A stretch of DNA of 64,000 nt from Lamellibrachia columna (lineage: Eukaryota > Annelida > Polychaeta > Sabellida > Siboglinidae). Positions within the stretch are counted from its first letter, which is position 1; each line of letters starts with the position of its first letter. The translations under genes and the position numbers were made by a program. Below, one piece after another: positions 40,201 through 47,600 of this stretch. Below the pieces are notes generated by a model. That model was not told the DNA's origin, searched no databases, and worked only from the letters and a program-made list of their open reading frames with translations. The DNA lies in contig OY759270.1 of NCBI GenBank assembly GCA_963662155.1, positions 11,545,426 to 11,609,425 of the forward strand, written 5' to 3'.

Positions 40201-42592
40201 TTGGCTTCAATCATTTGATCAAGTAAGTTGCGAAAGTGTAAATTTCATTTCACAAAAGCTATATAAGAAATGTGTACAAACGAGGTCTCACGTCATTACG
40301 GATAGTAGATGGGATAATTGTTTAGAGAAATGAGTAAGATGTGACGAACGAAAAAGTTTAATTGAGGAAGGGACCTTTAGGCTATGAAAGACATGTCGTA
40401 CATTTGTCAGTTTGGTTGTCAACAGATGATGAAGAGATGTTTTGTTAAAAGTAAACCTAGTGCTGACGATTCTACTTGAGTTGAAACTGTGTGTTTCTTT
40501 GGCAGGGTCAACGGATCCGTGGCGTCTGATGATGGCACTCAAGTCTGGATTAATGGCCGAGAGCACGTGGGCCCTCGACACCATCTTGATACTGCTCCAC
40601 GATGACAGCACGGTCCCTTACTTTGGTCTGCAGCACCTCCCCGGATTCCTTGAAACGCTGCTCGAACACTTCCGACACTGCCTCATCGAGCTGTTTGGGG
40701 ATAAGTTCACTGACCTTGAGATCACGACCAGTAAATCAGCGGGTGATGGCATGTCTGACGATGACGACGAGTCACTGACGCAAAATGAGGCGAAACAGAA
40801 CAGCGTAAGCACATTGAAGACACGCGATGGGAATACAATTGTGATAGACGAATGCCCAAACGACAAGCATTTCCTATTCGATACAAAACGTTGGGACAAG
40901 TTTAACAGTTTCGAGAGTCGCCGGCGAGATTGGCAGCATGGAATTGGAGATATATCATTGCACGTACTGTCGCACTTTGAATCGAAAGAGTCCTTCGACT
41001 TCCTGCAGAAACGCTTCTTTGGGTGCTGCAAAAGGTCGGCAGGCGCCGCAGAGCTAAAAACCGAGAATGGTTTAAGTAATGAGGACGTTGCGGAGACAGT
41101 TGTGGCTGCAGGGAACGGGGATTGTAGCCACGGGCACAGTCCGAAAACGGAAAAAACAGACAAGGTAGATGATGCCACAGGTGTGAATATCGAAGACGAG
41201 AGCGTGGATTCAGTAAGCAATAGCACGTGTACAGAGACAGCACCAACGCTGACAGAATCAACGCAGCCAACAGATGACGTAATAAAAACGGAATCAACAT
41301 CGCAAGACAGTTCTGCTTCTAGTTCCACTGATAAGACAGACGCAGCCGTCAAAACCGAGTCCGTTGGTGAACCAAGCAAGGATTGTCCTAGGGATGCGAA
41401 TGGTAACCCCATTGACATCAACGGTGTTGTAAAGAAAGAGGAGTCATCACAGGTGAAGAAATCTCTGAGCGACCAGGAACTGGACATATTGTATGGCAGC
41501 GATGGCACATGTGTTCTGGATAGTCAAACGCTTGACCGGCTCAAGTGGCTATGGGAGGAATACGACGACGAGGTGAATGTGTGCGAACGTGATCATCCAC
41601 CGCTACACATAGTTCCTGAAAAGCAAGCTGCCATCTCGCAACGGTGCGTATGCATTTCAAACATCCTTCGCAATCTCTCATTCATTCCGGGCAACGACAT
41701 TGAGATGTCGCGTCACTCCGGACTCATTTGTGTGCTCGGTCGATTGTTGCTGTTCTACCACACGCACTCAAAGCACGCCGCCAACGAGCAGCGTTTTGAT
41801 CGGGAAGCCGGCGAGGCAACGTGCGACTCGGAAAGCAGCTGGTGGTTAGACACTGTGGATTCACTGCGTGAGAACACGCTCGTTATTCTCACGAACATCA
41901 GCGGCAAGCTGCACATGGATGAGTTCTCCCAGAACATCGGGATGGTCATACTCGACGGTCTTCTCCACTGGGCTGTGTGCCCGTCAGCGTACGCCCATGA
42001 CTCATTGCCGTCGACGCCAGCGAATCATGTCCTGTCTCCACAACGACTTGCCCTCGAGACACTCTGCAAGTTGTGCGTCACCGAGTCGAACGTTGACCTT
42101 CTGCTCGTGACACCACCGTTCAGTCGTATCGTGCGTCTCCTCATGAACCTCGTGCAGATGCTCGCTGATCGACGCGAACAGGTCTTGAGGGAGTTCTCCA
42201 TCGTGCTCCTGTTGAGCTTCATACAGGGCGACAGCATCGCAGCACGTATTGTTGCTCTTACACACCCCGCAATCTCGCTCTTCATCGACTTTATAGAGGC
42301 GGCAGAACAGCAAGCGATGCATATCGCGAACTCTCACGGTGCACAGATGCTGCGTGACAATCCGGAAATGATGGGGACGAGCGTCGACATGCTCCGCCGC
42401 ACATCCACTATTTTGCTTCACCTCGCTGAGGTGCCCGACAACCAGGCGCTGTTCAACAAATACCAGCAGCGTCTGCTTCACCTGGTAGTCTCACAGATCC
42501 TTGATCAGAAGGTTGCCGCCATTCTCACAGACGTTCTCTACGAGTGTTCGCGACACCACCGTAGTTGTAGCAGTTCACAACAGGTGGAATAA
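5858..42592 (+). CDS. ARID1: ARID1/Osa (BAF250) SWI/SNF subunit, 15 exons visible, 5' end outside window
   Basis: Joining 5858-6055, 6547-6831, 17802-17994, 18532-18621, 19323-19487, 21836-22786, 25601-25956, 26567-26671, 27224-27424, 33691-33904, 34504-35401, 36806-37119, 38208-38416, 39093-39213 and 40506-42592 gives an unbroken frame of about 2128 residues; every donor/acceptor phase agrees. Residues 1-780 are low-complexity Gln/Met/Gly/Pro/Ser sequence, about 785-915 an ARID DNA-binding domain, 920-1390 again Met/Gly/Asn-rich, 1410-1510 the conserved block before the C-terminal half, and about 1760-2120 a BAF250_C domain. This order is diagnostic of ARID1A/ARID1B/Osa. In the family the protein is nuclear, binds DNA with little sequence preference and defines the canonical BAF form of SWI/SNF. 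Vertebrate paralogues are about 2200-2300 residues, so only an N-terminal part is missing. Whether the animal has one or two paralogues cannot be told here. Confidence 0.93.
6547..6831 (+). CDS. ARID1: ARID1 exon (Gln/Pro-rich)
   Basis: The exon is 285 nt, phase 0/0. The acceptor is most likely CTTGCAG|TTCC; a second in-frame CAG nine bases downstream would remove three residues. The donor is GTGCAG|GTGAGA. It encodes 95 residues with QQQQ and MMPPQQQQQ tracts. The next intron, to 17801, is the longest in the gene at about 11 kb. Confidence 0.8.
7015..7135 (+). repeat. Purine-rich (GA) tract
   Basis: An almost all-purine stretch with GATTGAGATGGGAAG occurring twice. A similar GA tract lies at 48605-48712. 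Confidence 0.7.
8120..9440 (+). repeat. Diverged direct repeats of about 220 bp
   Basis: 8120-8340 and 9222-9440 share, in order, TTTTCTCAA, GGATATCTCTG, GTAATTATG, ATAAGGTTT, CTCTACNC and the A-rich end. They are probably two copies of an unidentified element, or its two ends. Confidence 0.5.
11395..11556 (-). mobile_element. tRNA-SINE relic, family B
   Basis: The minus strand starts GGGGACAGTGGCGTTGTGG with ACTCTCAATCGAGAG in the anticodon-arm region, and ends GTGGCTGTATGCTTCCCAGA, which matches the end of the 51885-52115 copy. Confidence 0.65.
17049..17114. repeat. 22-bp tandem repeat, three perfect copies
   Basis: Three identical copies of TGTACATTACAGTGTACAG plus TTG. Each unit contains an internal palindrome around TGTACA. 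Confidence 0.85.
17802..17994 (+). CDS. ARID1: ARID1 exon (Ser/Thr/Pro-rich)
   Basis: The acceptor is ATGTTGCAG|GACGC and the donor AACTG|GTAAGTA; phase 0 in, 1 out. It encodes a Ser/Thr/Pro-rich stretch with TPTPTTPGP and SPVGSTGSRSNTP, a composition seen in the corresponding part of ARID1 proteins. Confidence 0.82.
18276..18486 (-). mobile_element. LINE reverse-transcriptase C-terminal remnant
   Basis: The minus-strand reading contains AEFFIRHMMRKRTLEHD, matching the (E)FLGHxxRKxxLEH signature near the end of many endonuclease-RT LINE proteins. It resembles the remnant at 27830-28620. Only a short decayed piece remains. Confidence 0.6.
18532..18621 (+). CDS. ARID1: ARID1 exon (90 nt)
   Basis: The acceptor is TTTGCAG|GTAACC and the donor CAAG|GTAAGTC; phase 1/1. 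It encodes 30 residues (GNQTGSPMPQRTPSSQ...) with several SP/TP pairs. The exon is small, but its phase fits both neighbours. Confidence 0.78.
19323..19487 (+). CDS. ARID1: ARID1 exon (Met/Pro/Gly-rich)
   Basis: The acceptor is TTTTGTAG|GATAC and the donor CTCAAG|GTAGTT; phase 1/1, 165 nt. It encodes a Tyr/Pro/Gln/Met-rich segment (GYPQQQMMPPPMG...). A TTAA-flanked transposon-like element begins about 200 bp downstream in the next intron. Confidence 0.8.
19685..20456. mobile_element. Possible piggyBac-like nonautonomous element with ORF relic
   Basis: TTAA CCATT begins the stretch and AATGG TTAA ends it. Inside, a plus-strand frame at 19889-20083 reads MAAMADSVTSNDDF with an acidic Asp/Ser-rich continuation, which resembles the acidic start of piggyBac transposases. 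The inverted repeat is short, so chance is possible. Confidence 0.35.
21836..22786 (+). CDS. ARID1: ARID1 large exon, Gly/Met/Asn/Gln-rich
   Basis: This 951-nt exon lies between TTCACAG|GGGGG and AGCAGTG|GTAAGTG; phase 1/1. It codes for about 317 residues of disordered sequence rich in Met, Gly, Asn, Pro and Gln, with an Ala-rich patch (ALAAAQAAMAAAANQ). Frame, base composition and splice sites separate it clearly from the AT-rich flanks. Long frames on the opposite strand here are shadows of its GC-rich codons. Confidence 0.87.
22787..25600. other. ARID1 intron
   Basis: AT-rich sequence without recognised coding or mobile content, apart from a 25-bp tandem duplication near 23615-23662 and an (AT)n tract at 25158-25197. 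Confidence 0.6.
25158..25197. repeat. (AT)n microsatellite
   Basis: A pure AT repeat in an ARID1 intron. Confidence 0.9.
25601..25956 (+). CDS. ARID1: ARID1 exon carrying a CAG/ATG polyglutamine tract
   Basis: The acceptor is GTGTCTAG|GTGAC and the donor GACTG|GTAAGTG; phase 1 in, 0 out. The first half is Ser/Thr-rich. Then 25778-25900 is an almost pure CAG array interrupted by ATG, giving Gln runs separated by single Met residues, followed by a short Ser/Glu-rich end. Such arrays vary in length between individuals. Confidence 0.85.
25778..25900 (+). repeat. CAG/ATG coding microsatellite
   Basis: CAG triplets with regular ATG interruptions lie inside an ARID1 exon. The array stays in frame and codes for Gln with single Met. 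Confidence 0.9.
26010..26180 (-). mobile_element. Short LINE 3' remnant
   Basis: A decayed minus-strand stretch reading ...TRGNW-DLVRGLCHT resembles the 33310-33780 remnant (EDRGNWRDLV-ALCHT). Both are 3' ends of the same LINE type. Confidence 0.45.
26338..26415. repeat. (ACAT)n microsatellite
   Basis: Nineteen or so uninterrupted ACAT units in an ARID1 intron. Confidence 0.95.
26567..26671 (+). CDS. ARID1: ARID1 exon (Pro/Ser-rich, before ARID)
   Basis: The acceptor is TGTTGCAG|GAGAA and the donor ACTCCT|GTAAGTT; 105 nt, phase 0/0. It encodes 35 residues ending SSPSWPGTP. A comparable SWP motif lies just N-terminal to the ARID domain in ARID1/Osa proteins. Confidence 0.83.
26935..27100 (+). 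mobile_element. tRNA-SINE relic, family B
   Basis: The head is GGGCACAGTAGCTTAGCG with GTCAATCGAGAGGACC, then TTTGGGCAATTTCGGTCACC. It sits directly after a short (TA)n tract. Confidence 0.65.
27224..27424 (+). CDS. ARID1: ARID1 exon, N-terminal half of ARID domain
   Basis: The acceptor is GGCTTTCAG|CAGAAG and the donor GTTGAG|GTATGC; 201 nt, phase 0/0. It encodes EPDRRLFLERLFGFLEERN, then PTISKTQIDLYRLYFLVKE, the first helices of the ARID fold. The motif LDLYRLY-like is a family hallmark. Confidence 0.93.
27830..28620 (-). mobile_element. LINE reverse-transcriptase 3' remnant
   Basis: The minus strand contains ...IRERQTEFLGHMIRKRKLEH then LITRGKEAEIDKE, in several frames with stops. This is the C-terminal tail of an endonuclease-RT LINE. 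The 5' part is missing. Confidence 0.65.
28740..29736. mobile_element. Tigger/pogo-like nonautonomous element
   Basis: The left end is TA then CAGTCGAGCCTCGTTATAAC; the right end, reverse-complemented, is TA then CAGTCAGGATTCGTTATTGC. The CAGTC..G..TCGTTAT inverted repeat and TA flanks fit the pogo/Tigger branch of Tc1/mariner. No transposase frame is left in about 1 kb. Confidence 0.65.
29913..30240 (+). mobile_element. tRNA-derived SINE, family A, copy 2
   Basis: It has the same head and body as 780-1083 in opposite orientation, with few differences by eye. It ends in TTACC repeats and is flanked by 14-bp direct repeats CCTCACCAGATCTA at 29899-29912 and 30241-30254. A short open frame inside it is not a gene. 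Confidence 0.9.
30380..30560 (+). mobile_element. tRNA-SINE relic, family B-like
   Basis: It contains CCATCAGTTGAGAGGATGGG and AACTTGGGGACATTTTGTTC, a diverged version of the family B head and body, 126 bp after the family A copy. Confidence 0.5.
30770..30960 (+). mobile_element. tRNA-like SINE relic, third type
   Basis: GGCGCGGTGGTGGAGTGG resembles an A box, followed by AGTACCAGGCACGG and a short body. Only one copy was seen, so it is tentative. Confidence 0.35.
33310..33780 (-). mobile_element. LINE reverse-transcriptase C-terminal remnant
   Basis: A minus-strand frame contains KICMILKRRRHKWLGHVFRM then ANDLPVRTALDPRRE, the classic WLGHVxRM end of an RT-LINE protein, followed in another frame by EDRGNWRDLV. 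It ends close to the second ARID exon and is not part of ARID1. Confidence 0.65.
33691..33904 (+). CDS. ARID1: ARID1 exon, C-terminal half of ARID domain
   Basis: The acceptor is TTTGTAG|GTGAC and the donor ATCAG|GTTTGT (weak consensus); phase 0 in, 1 out. It encodes VTKNKKWRDVSSALNIGGSS then LRKNYAKYLFAFECRFDRG, the DNA-contacting helix-turn-helix part of ARID. It is separated from the first half by a 6.3-kb repeat-filled intron. Confidence 0.93.
34504..35401 (+). CDS. ARID1: ARID1 large exon after ARID, Met/Gly/Asn/Ser-rich
   Basis: The acceptor is TTTTTGCAG|TGGCG and the donor GACCG|GTGAGTC; 898 nt, phase 1 in, 2 out. It encodes about 299 residues dominated by Met-Met-Pro-Gly and Asn-Ser-Gly units, a low-complexity linker. 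Open frames on both strands reflect repeats such as GGCATGATG. Confidence 0.87.
35402..36805. other. ARID1 intron
   Basis: AT-rich intron with no recognised element, except a short inverted repeat just inside the donor: TGATCTTACA near 35454 mirrors TGTAAGATCA near 35426. Confidence 0.5.
36806..37119 (+). CDS. ARID1: ARID1 exon (Gln/Tyr/Gly-rich)
   Basis: The acceptor is CTTTCAG|TTCGG and the donor TGCGA|GTGAGT; phase 2 in, 1 out. It encodes a Gln/Tyr/Gly-rich prion-like stretch (YGQFGG..., YPGYSGQQGYGAQ). A 239-bp inverted-repeat element lies 50 bp into the downstream intron. Confidence 0.86.
37169..37407. mobile_element. MITE with 25-bp inverted repeats
   Basis: The left AAGCTGGGTTTACATGAGGC and the right end read in reverse, AAGCTGGGTTTATATGAGGA, continue to GATAT with two mismatches in 25. 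The flanks could be a TA or TAA/TTA duplication. The superfamily is not settled; TTA-type flanks would suit PIF/Harbinger. Confidence 0.7.
38208..38416 (+). CDS. ARID1: ARID1 exon
   Basis: The acceptor is TGCCACAG|ATATG and the donor ATGCAG|GTACGT; 209 nt, phase 1 in, 0 out. It encodes about 70 residues with DQQWQQMPHRFMQHNG and a Pro/Ser/Met-rich remainder ending HPGKMQ. Phase continuity with both neighbours supports it. Confidence 0.83.
38863..39027. mobile_element. Short mariner-like MITE
   Basis: The left side reads TAGTACAACCCCTCGAAGCA. The right side in reverse reads CAGTAGAACCCTCCTTAAGA with a flanking TA. The ends match imperfectly (AGTA.AACCC) over about 160 bp, as in Tc1/mariner MITEs. 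It ends 65 bp before an ARID1 exon. Confidence 0.45.
39093..39213 (+). CDS. ARID1: ARID1 exon, conserved RRRL block
   Basis: The acceptor is GTAAAACAG|AAGCC and the donor GATATTG|GTACGT; 121 nt, phase 0 in, 1 out. It encodes EVLFPVGSIEATTPKLVKRR followed by RLNHKDIG. ARID1 proteins have the closely similar FPPGSVEAT...KQRRRL..KDIG here, so the identification is firm. Confidence 0.92.
39214..40505. other. ARID1 intron holding a TTAA-flanked element
   Basis: About half of this intron is the 39373-40053 inverted-repeat element. The rest is AT-rich sequence without recognised features. Confidence 0.6.
39373..40053. mobile_element. piggyBac-like MITE with TTAA target sites
   Basis: It starts TTAA CCCATTAGACCCCA and ends TGGGGCCTAATGGG TTAA: a 14-bp inverted repeat with one mismatch, between TTAA copies, as piggyBac elements leave. 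Just inside the left end is a GC-rich block (CGGCCGCGGCCGGCCG) in otherwise AT-rich DNA. No transposase frame remains. Confidence 0.75.
40506..42592 (+). CDS. ARID1: ARID1 terminal exon with BAF250_C domain and stop
   Basis: The acceptor is TTTGGCAG|GGTCA, entering phase 1; TAA is at 42590-42592. The first 80 residues (PWRLMMALKSGLMAESTWAL, then LPGFLETLLEHFRHCLIELF) match the conserved ARID1 block after KDIG. An acidic Ser/Thr/Glu-rich linker follows (about 40770-41480), with repeated VK(T/K)E units that look like SUMO-acceptor sites (inference). From about 41490 comes the helical BAF250_C region (LYGSDG..., LKWLWEEYDDEVNVCERD, ISNILRNLSFIPGNDIEMSR, LLHWAVCPSA, LETLCKLCVTESNVDLLL). The single long exon matches the large last exon of vertebrate ARID1 genes. 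Confidence 0.95.
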
Positions 42593-43890
42593 ATGTTCGT
42601 TGTTCAATCTAGAGTTAAATTCGCTTGCGCACCATTGGAGTGACGTCATTGGTTGTGGTGACCGAGGGATGAAGCGGCATTCGCCTGTCCTTCCAAGGTG
42701 ATATTTCTGAAGGTCACACAGCCTCGAGGGAACGTCTGCACATGCGATTTGTGCGACAACGTCGCCTTGTGGCAGCCGCTCAGGGAATAGCTAATGCTGC
42801 AGACCAATGTGAACTACGCTGACACTAGTGATATTGTAAACAGTCTCTACGTAACTAATCTGTACACCGAGTGAAAGACGATGCTACAATTTGCATTTCG
42901 TATGCTGACCAAAATATGGACGGTGCAATGTTCGCCACTGGGAGTACAAACTGATGGCATAGAATTAACCGTGCAACGTTTTTCTTCAGTGTACTTAAGA
43001 CACTAGCTAGGTCATAGGAACGAGGTTTTGGGGGTAAGCCAACTGTTTTGAGGGAAAGTATTGTACATATGTGTGTAGTTGAGAGCTTTTCCGCATCCAG
43101 TCGGAGATTGCGTTGGCTCTTGTAGCGCTGGCAAACTCCTCGTTGTCGCCAGTCGAGGCAAAATGCAAAATGACACTCCTAATCATCAAGGGTACACTGG
43201 CTGCATGTGTTCACTCGTTCGTTTTGTCCATCCTAGGTGGTGTATTTTTATTTTTGTATTTCATCCTTGCTGCCACCACTAAATGGCAGTACTGGCATAC
43301 ATGCCGTTCTCGATATGCCCTCTCCCCAATCAGCGAAGCGGAGTCGTTTTTGTTAAGGTGGGGGTGCGTGTTTGTGATCAAAGCTGTAGAGGATGTGCGT
43401 GCATGGATGCACCTATTTCGAGTAATATTAAATGCAGTGATTGAAGAGTCAGCTGCTGTTACAGTGGCGTTAGCGGATTTCTTTTGTGTAGATGTTGCAT
43501 TGTTGATACGCTTTACTTAGTGGCCGCAGTACTGTGGCCGCTGGACGGACGGACGTCTGGTGTCGCTAGATGACTGGTCCTGCCTTGTGCGTTCACGGCA
43601 CCTGCAGCAGCTTTATATTTCTTGTACATCAACACATTGCTAACAGATAAATAAATGTATATAAACCTTGATTCATGTTCAGTCGACATCGATCTCGTCA
43701 GTTGGACATTCCTGTGTAAGTTGGTTGTTTCGTCTTCGGGGCCCACTTCGGGGCCCCCTGATGTAGTAAGTACACTCAAGTTATTTTTGATAATTTCTGT
43801 GAAATTCTTGCCGTGTAAAAATCCTATTTTTATTGCTGTAGTTATACAAATACTACTGGCTAGAGAATAAAGAATTGTTTTGTTGTTGCA
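42593..43890 (+). other. ARID1: ARID1 3' UTR
   Basis: No conserved coding signal is seen between the ARID1 stop and the HELB end. Candidate poly(A) signals on the plus strand are AATAAA near 43648 and AATAAA at 43866-43871, the latter followed by a GT-rich tract. A 135-codon open frame at 43113-43520 has no family resemblance and is treated as chance. Confidence 0.6.
43866..43871 (+). terminator. Candidate ARID1 poly(A) signal AATAAA
   Basis: AATAAA lies about 1.27 kb after the stop and is followed within 15 bases by TTGTTTTGTTGTTG, a plausible GU-rich downstream element. An upstream AATAAA near 43648 is an alternative. Confidence 0.45.
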
Positions 43891-43895
43891 GCCTG

Positions 43896-43901
43896 TTTAT
43901 T
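43896..43901 (-). terminator. Candidate HELB poly(A) signal AATAAA
   Basis: TTTATT on the plus strand reads AATAAA on the minus strand, about 345 bases after the HELB stop and 25 bases from the ARID1 signal. It would place the two genes' 3' ends on top of each other. Confidence 0.4.
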
Positions 43902-44246
43902 GTGAATAACAGAAAATATTCAACCCAGTGGCGTGTTCGGTTTAAGAATGTCATCATCATGTTTAGACCTTAAAGCACCTAAAATTGTGTATAAATACAA
44001 TTTTCAGTCTCACATACATTGTTCATGCTAGCTTAAACAGTTCATAAAAATAAACTTAGACATACAAAAATAATAAAAACATTGTTCATAAAATACAGAC
44101 CATTCACTAGCTAATTCACAACCGGGATTGGAAGATTATTTGTAAAATAGTGTGCCTGTAATAAACATTTTTGTGTTCTGTAATTTTATGATGGATAAAA
44201 ATTGATAAAAAAAAACATTTTCTAGGCTAACTTGGATTCTACTTCT

Positions 44247-44666
44247 CTAGAAGTTTAATTTTGCGAAGATCTTCTTTAGAGGAGACAAACTCGAGTCTGT
44301 AACTGGCTTGTTGTCCTCTGTCTCCGAAATCCTTCTTTTACTAGGAGAGCTTATCAACTCTCGTGGATCCTCTTTCGGTGCTGGGGTAATCTCTGGGGTG
44401 TCTTCAAGGTTCAGGAGATCCTGGCAGTCTGTGTCGCCCCAGTCAGAAAAGGGTTGACTGTCGCTTTGTTCAACAGGTGCTGGGTTGTCACTTTCACTGC
44501 CCAACATGAGACCACAGGGACTACTTGGTGAACTGTTCACAGTAGAGTGTTGAACAGGATTACTAGTGTCTGTTACTGGTGTGGGCATCCTTGGTAGTGT
44601 TAGCACTATCCTTGGTGGTGTTGGGGCCAGGCTCTGTGGTGTTGCGTTGTTTGGCTTCACCTGAAA
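44247..44666 (-). CDS. HELB: HELB terminal exon, Ser/Pro-rich tail
   Basis: The acceptor is CCAATCATCAG|TTTCAG; a second one six bases later is also in frame. The stop is at 44247-44249. The 139 residues are disordered, Thr/Pro/Ser-rich, with acidic patches (DWGDTDCQDLLNLED) and Ser-Pro sites followed by basic residues (ISSPSKRR, LSPLKKIFAKL). In vertebrate HELB this end carries a CDK-controlled localisation region. That function is inferred from position and composition only. Confidence 0.72.
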   Translation of the reverse strand, partial: FQVKPNNATPQSLAPTPPRIVLTLPRMPTPVTDTSNPVQHSTVNSSPSSPCGLMLGSESDNPAPVEQSDSQPFSDWGDTDCQDLLNLEDTPEITPAPKEDPRELISSPSKRRISETEDNKPVTDSSLSPLKKIFAKLNF

Positions 44667-47600
44667 CTGATGATTGGAAAAGATTAACACTAACGATATT
44701 TTCCCTACTACTAAATTTGATAAAAATTATAATCAAACGGGAATAGGTTTGAATTATTCCAATGAACAAAGTGGCATTTTAACTCCATAAATTGGTATCT
44801 GTTGTAGTAAAAATAAGGCCAACTTATATTAGACACCTTTTGGCTGTTCCATTTCCTTGACCAGTTTTCTTGACTCAATACTGACCAGGCTTGGGTTCAA
44901 ATGGGTGTCAGCGCATTTAAATGCGAGTCAGTGCATTTAAATGGGAGAGCGCATTTAAATGCAAGTCAGTACATTTAAATGGGAGTCAGCGCATTTAAAT
45001 GCGAGTCGGTACATTTAAATGCAAATGCACCCATCTTATAAATATTAATGAATATAAATGCCAAAAAGTTTTAAATAATGCAAATGTCTGCAATTATTCA
45101 AATGCATGACTGAAAAATGCATACCAGTTTACATCAACTTTATTAAATATAGTTGCACAAAAGAAATGCTTTATTACCAAATAATGATTTTTATGACTGA
45201 AAAATGCAACAAAGTACATACCAGTTTACACAACGTTATTAAATATAGTTAATAAAACATGCTTTATTACTAAATAATGTTTCGGTAATCAATCACTATT
45301 ACTCGAAGGAGCACTCATGAATTGGCACTCGCTACAGGTGACATATTTAATTAGGGAAACGGGTTGAACACTAGCTTTGGATAAACAATGGATTTATTCA
45401 AGCGAGGAGGCTTCTTTCCCCCATAAAGGGCATGATCAGGCAGCAGCCCTTAATTGCTCAATCTCTTAATAAACCTTGTCCATTCAGAAAAACAGTGTGT
45501 GGCATATTTGAGTGTGGCATATGTGCTTAGTAAGAAATACTTGGGCTTTACTGTCTGTAGCTGAAACTTAGCACTTGGTGGAAAGAAAGCATAGTGACAG
45601 AATTACTCAAATGAAATACAAACGATAGATAATGAATGACATTATATGTTAAGTGTATGGTGTTGTACGGTATATGGTGATTATGGTCACTATGGTTAAA
45701 TTTGGTAGGCTTAGTCTTGGTGTCTGCTTGAGATGATCAATTTCTGGGTGAGAAAAATCAAAGCAGTCCAAATTATTAAATGTAATTACATGAAAATATT
45801 TAAATTGAGATAGTGAATACCAAAAATATTTGTGATAATTGTGGCCATGGATGTCAAAAGGTTGCCTGAACTTCACTGATTGCATTTCACAGATCAGCTT
45901 AGGTTAGCACACAAACTGGGGGTAAGATGGAGGGCAGGAATTTAAGGGCGTTCTACAATAACATGTCCATTGGTAGGGAGATAAGTTGACTGCTAATCAT
46001 GGCTTCTGCAAATCTGTCTAATGTAAACATTTTGGGCTTGTAGCCAAATTTGCATTGAAGGCATCAACTGTTTTGATTCTTTTGATTCAAATGCAAATGT
46101 TTTTTAATCAAGTGCAAATGTTTGTTAATGGTTTTATGTTTTTAAATGATTTTGATGCAGAGCAGGAGGCAATACTGTTGCAAATGCGACATTTTCAAAT
46201 GCATTTGCATTTGAACACAAGCCAAAAGAGTAAAGTGAGCAATAAAATAGAATTTAAAGAGTCGGTGAACAAATGGAAACTGGCATTTTAAACTCTCGCC
46301 TCGATTAAATAAGTTTTTAAATCCTAATGATTTGTAGTTGGCACCAGGAGTATGGCAGATGAGTAGCCCGGCAGTCCGAACGCCAGACTGTAGATCGATG
46401 GGACCGGGTTTCCACCCGTTTCAAAACTTGGGCAATTTCATTCACCCCAATAGGGTCAATAGCTTCTGTTCATTCAACTCTATAACCTAATTACGAGTAC
46501 GTGGATTCCAGTGAGAGAATTACAAGAATGAACAGCTTTTGCAACAATTGCAGCATGGAAGCGTCAATAGAAGTTGAAATGGTGTTTGTGTGAACAAGTC
46601 TGAGGCAAAGTGTAACACGCCCTGAGCAATGAATGTTGGTGGGGCATCGTATAAATTGAATGCCTTAATAATGTATACATCTTCCATCTCCCTGTTACTC
46701 GATCCCGTCTCCCTGTTATTCCCGTGTCCTTGTTACTCGCTTCCGTCTCCTTGTTACTCCCGTCTCCTTGTTACTCATTTCCGTCTCCCTGTTACTCCAG
46801 TCTCCTTGTTACTCGCTCCCGTCTCCCTGATACTCCCGTCTCCTTGTTACTCATTCCCATCTCCCTGTTATCTCCCGTGTCCTTGTTACTCGCTTCCGTT
46901 TCCCTGTTACTCCCGTCTCCTTGTTACTCATTTCCGTCTCTCCCTGTTACTCCCGTCTCCTTGTTACTCGTTTCCGTCTCCCTGTTACTCCCGTCTACTT
47001 GTTACTCGTTTCCGTCTCCCTGTTACTCCCGTCTACTTGTTACTCGCTTCCGTCTCCCTGTTACTCCCGCCTCCTTGTTACTCGCTCCCGTCTCCCTGTT
47101 ACTCCCATCTCCTTGTTACTTGCTTCCATCTGCTTGTTACTCCCGCCTCCTTGTTACTCGCTCCCGTCTCCCTGTTACTCCCATCTCCTTGTTACTCGCT
47201 TCCATCTGCCTGTTACTCCCGTCTCCTTGTTACTCGCTCCCACCTCCTTGTTACTCGCTCCCGCCTCCTTGTTACTCACTTCCATCTGCCTGTTACTCCC
47301 GTCTCCCTGTTACTCCCATCTCCTTGTTACTCGCTTCCATCTGCCTGTTACTCCCGTCTCCTTGTTACTCGCTCCCACCTCCTTGTTACTCGCTCCCGCC
47401 TCCTTGTTACTCACTTCCATCTGCCTGTTACTCCCGTCTCCCTGTTACTCCCATCTCCTTGTTACTCGCTTCCATCTGCCTGTTACTCCCGTCTCCTTGT
47501 TACTCGCTCCCGTCTTCCTGTTACTCCCATCTCCTTGTTACTCGCTTCCATCTGCCTGTTACTCCTGTCTCCTTGTTACTTGCTCCCATCTCCCTGTTAT

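Larger units (their letters stand above)
42593..44246. other. Convergent intergenic segment between ARID1 and HELB
   Basis: About 1.65 kb separates the two stops. It holds the ARID1 3' UTR and the HELB 3' UTR, which probably meet or overlap near 43870-43900. No other gene was recognised. Confidence 0.6.

Noticed and set aside
40618..42481. Minus-strand frames of 132-296 codons
   Set aside because: Shadows of the terminal ARID1 exon, which has strong BAF250_C similarity.
43113..43520. 135-codon plus-strand frame with a hydrophobic stretch
   Set aside because: It lies in the ARID1 3' UTR and shows no family resemblance. The start may not be a real ATG context. It is likely chance.
44905..45026. 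CRISPR-like regular spacing
   Set aside because: Units are direct tandem copies without unique spacers, in animal DNA; it is a minisatellite.
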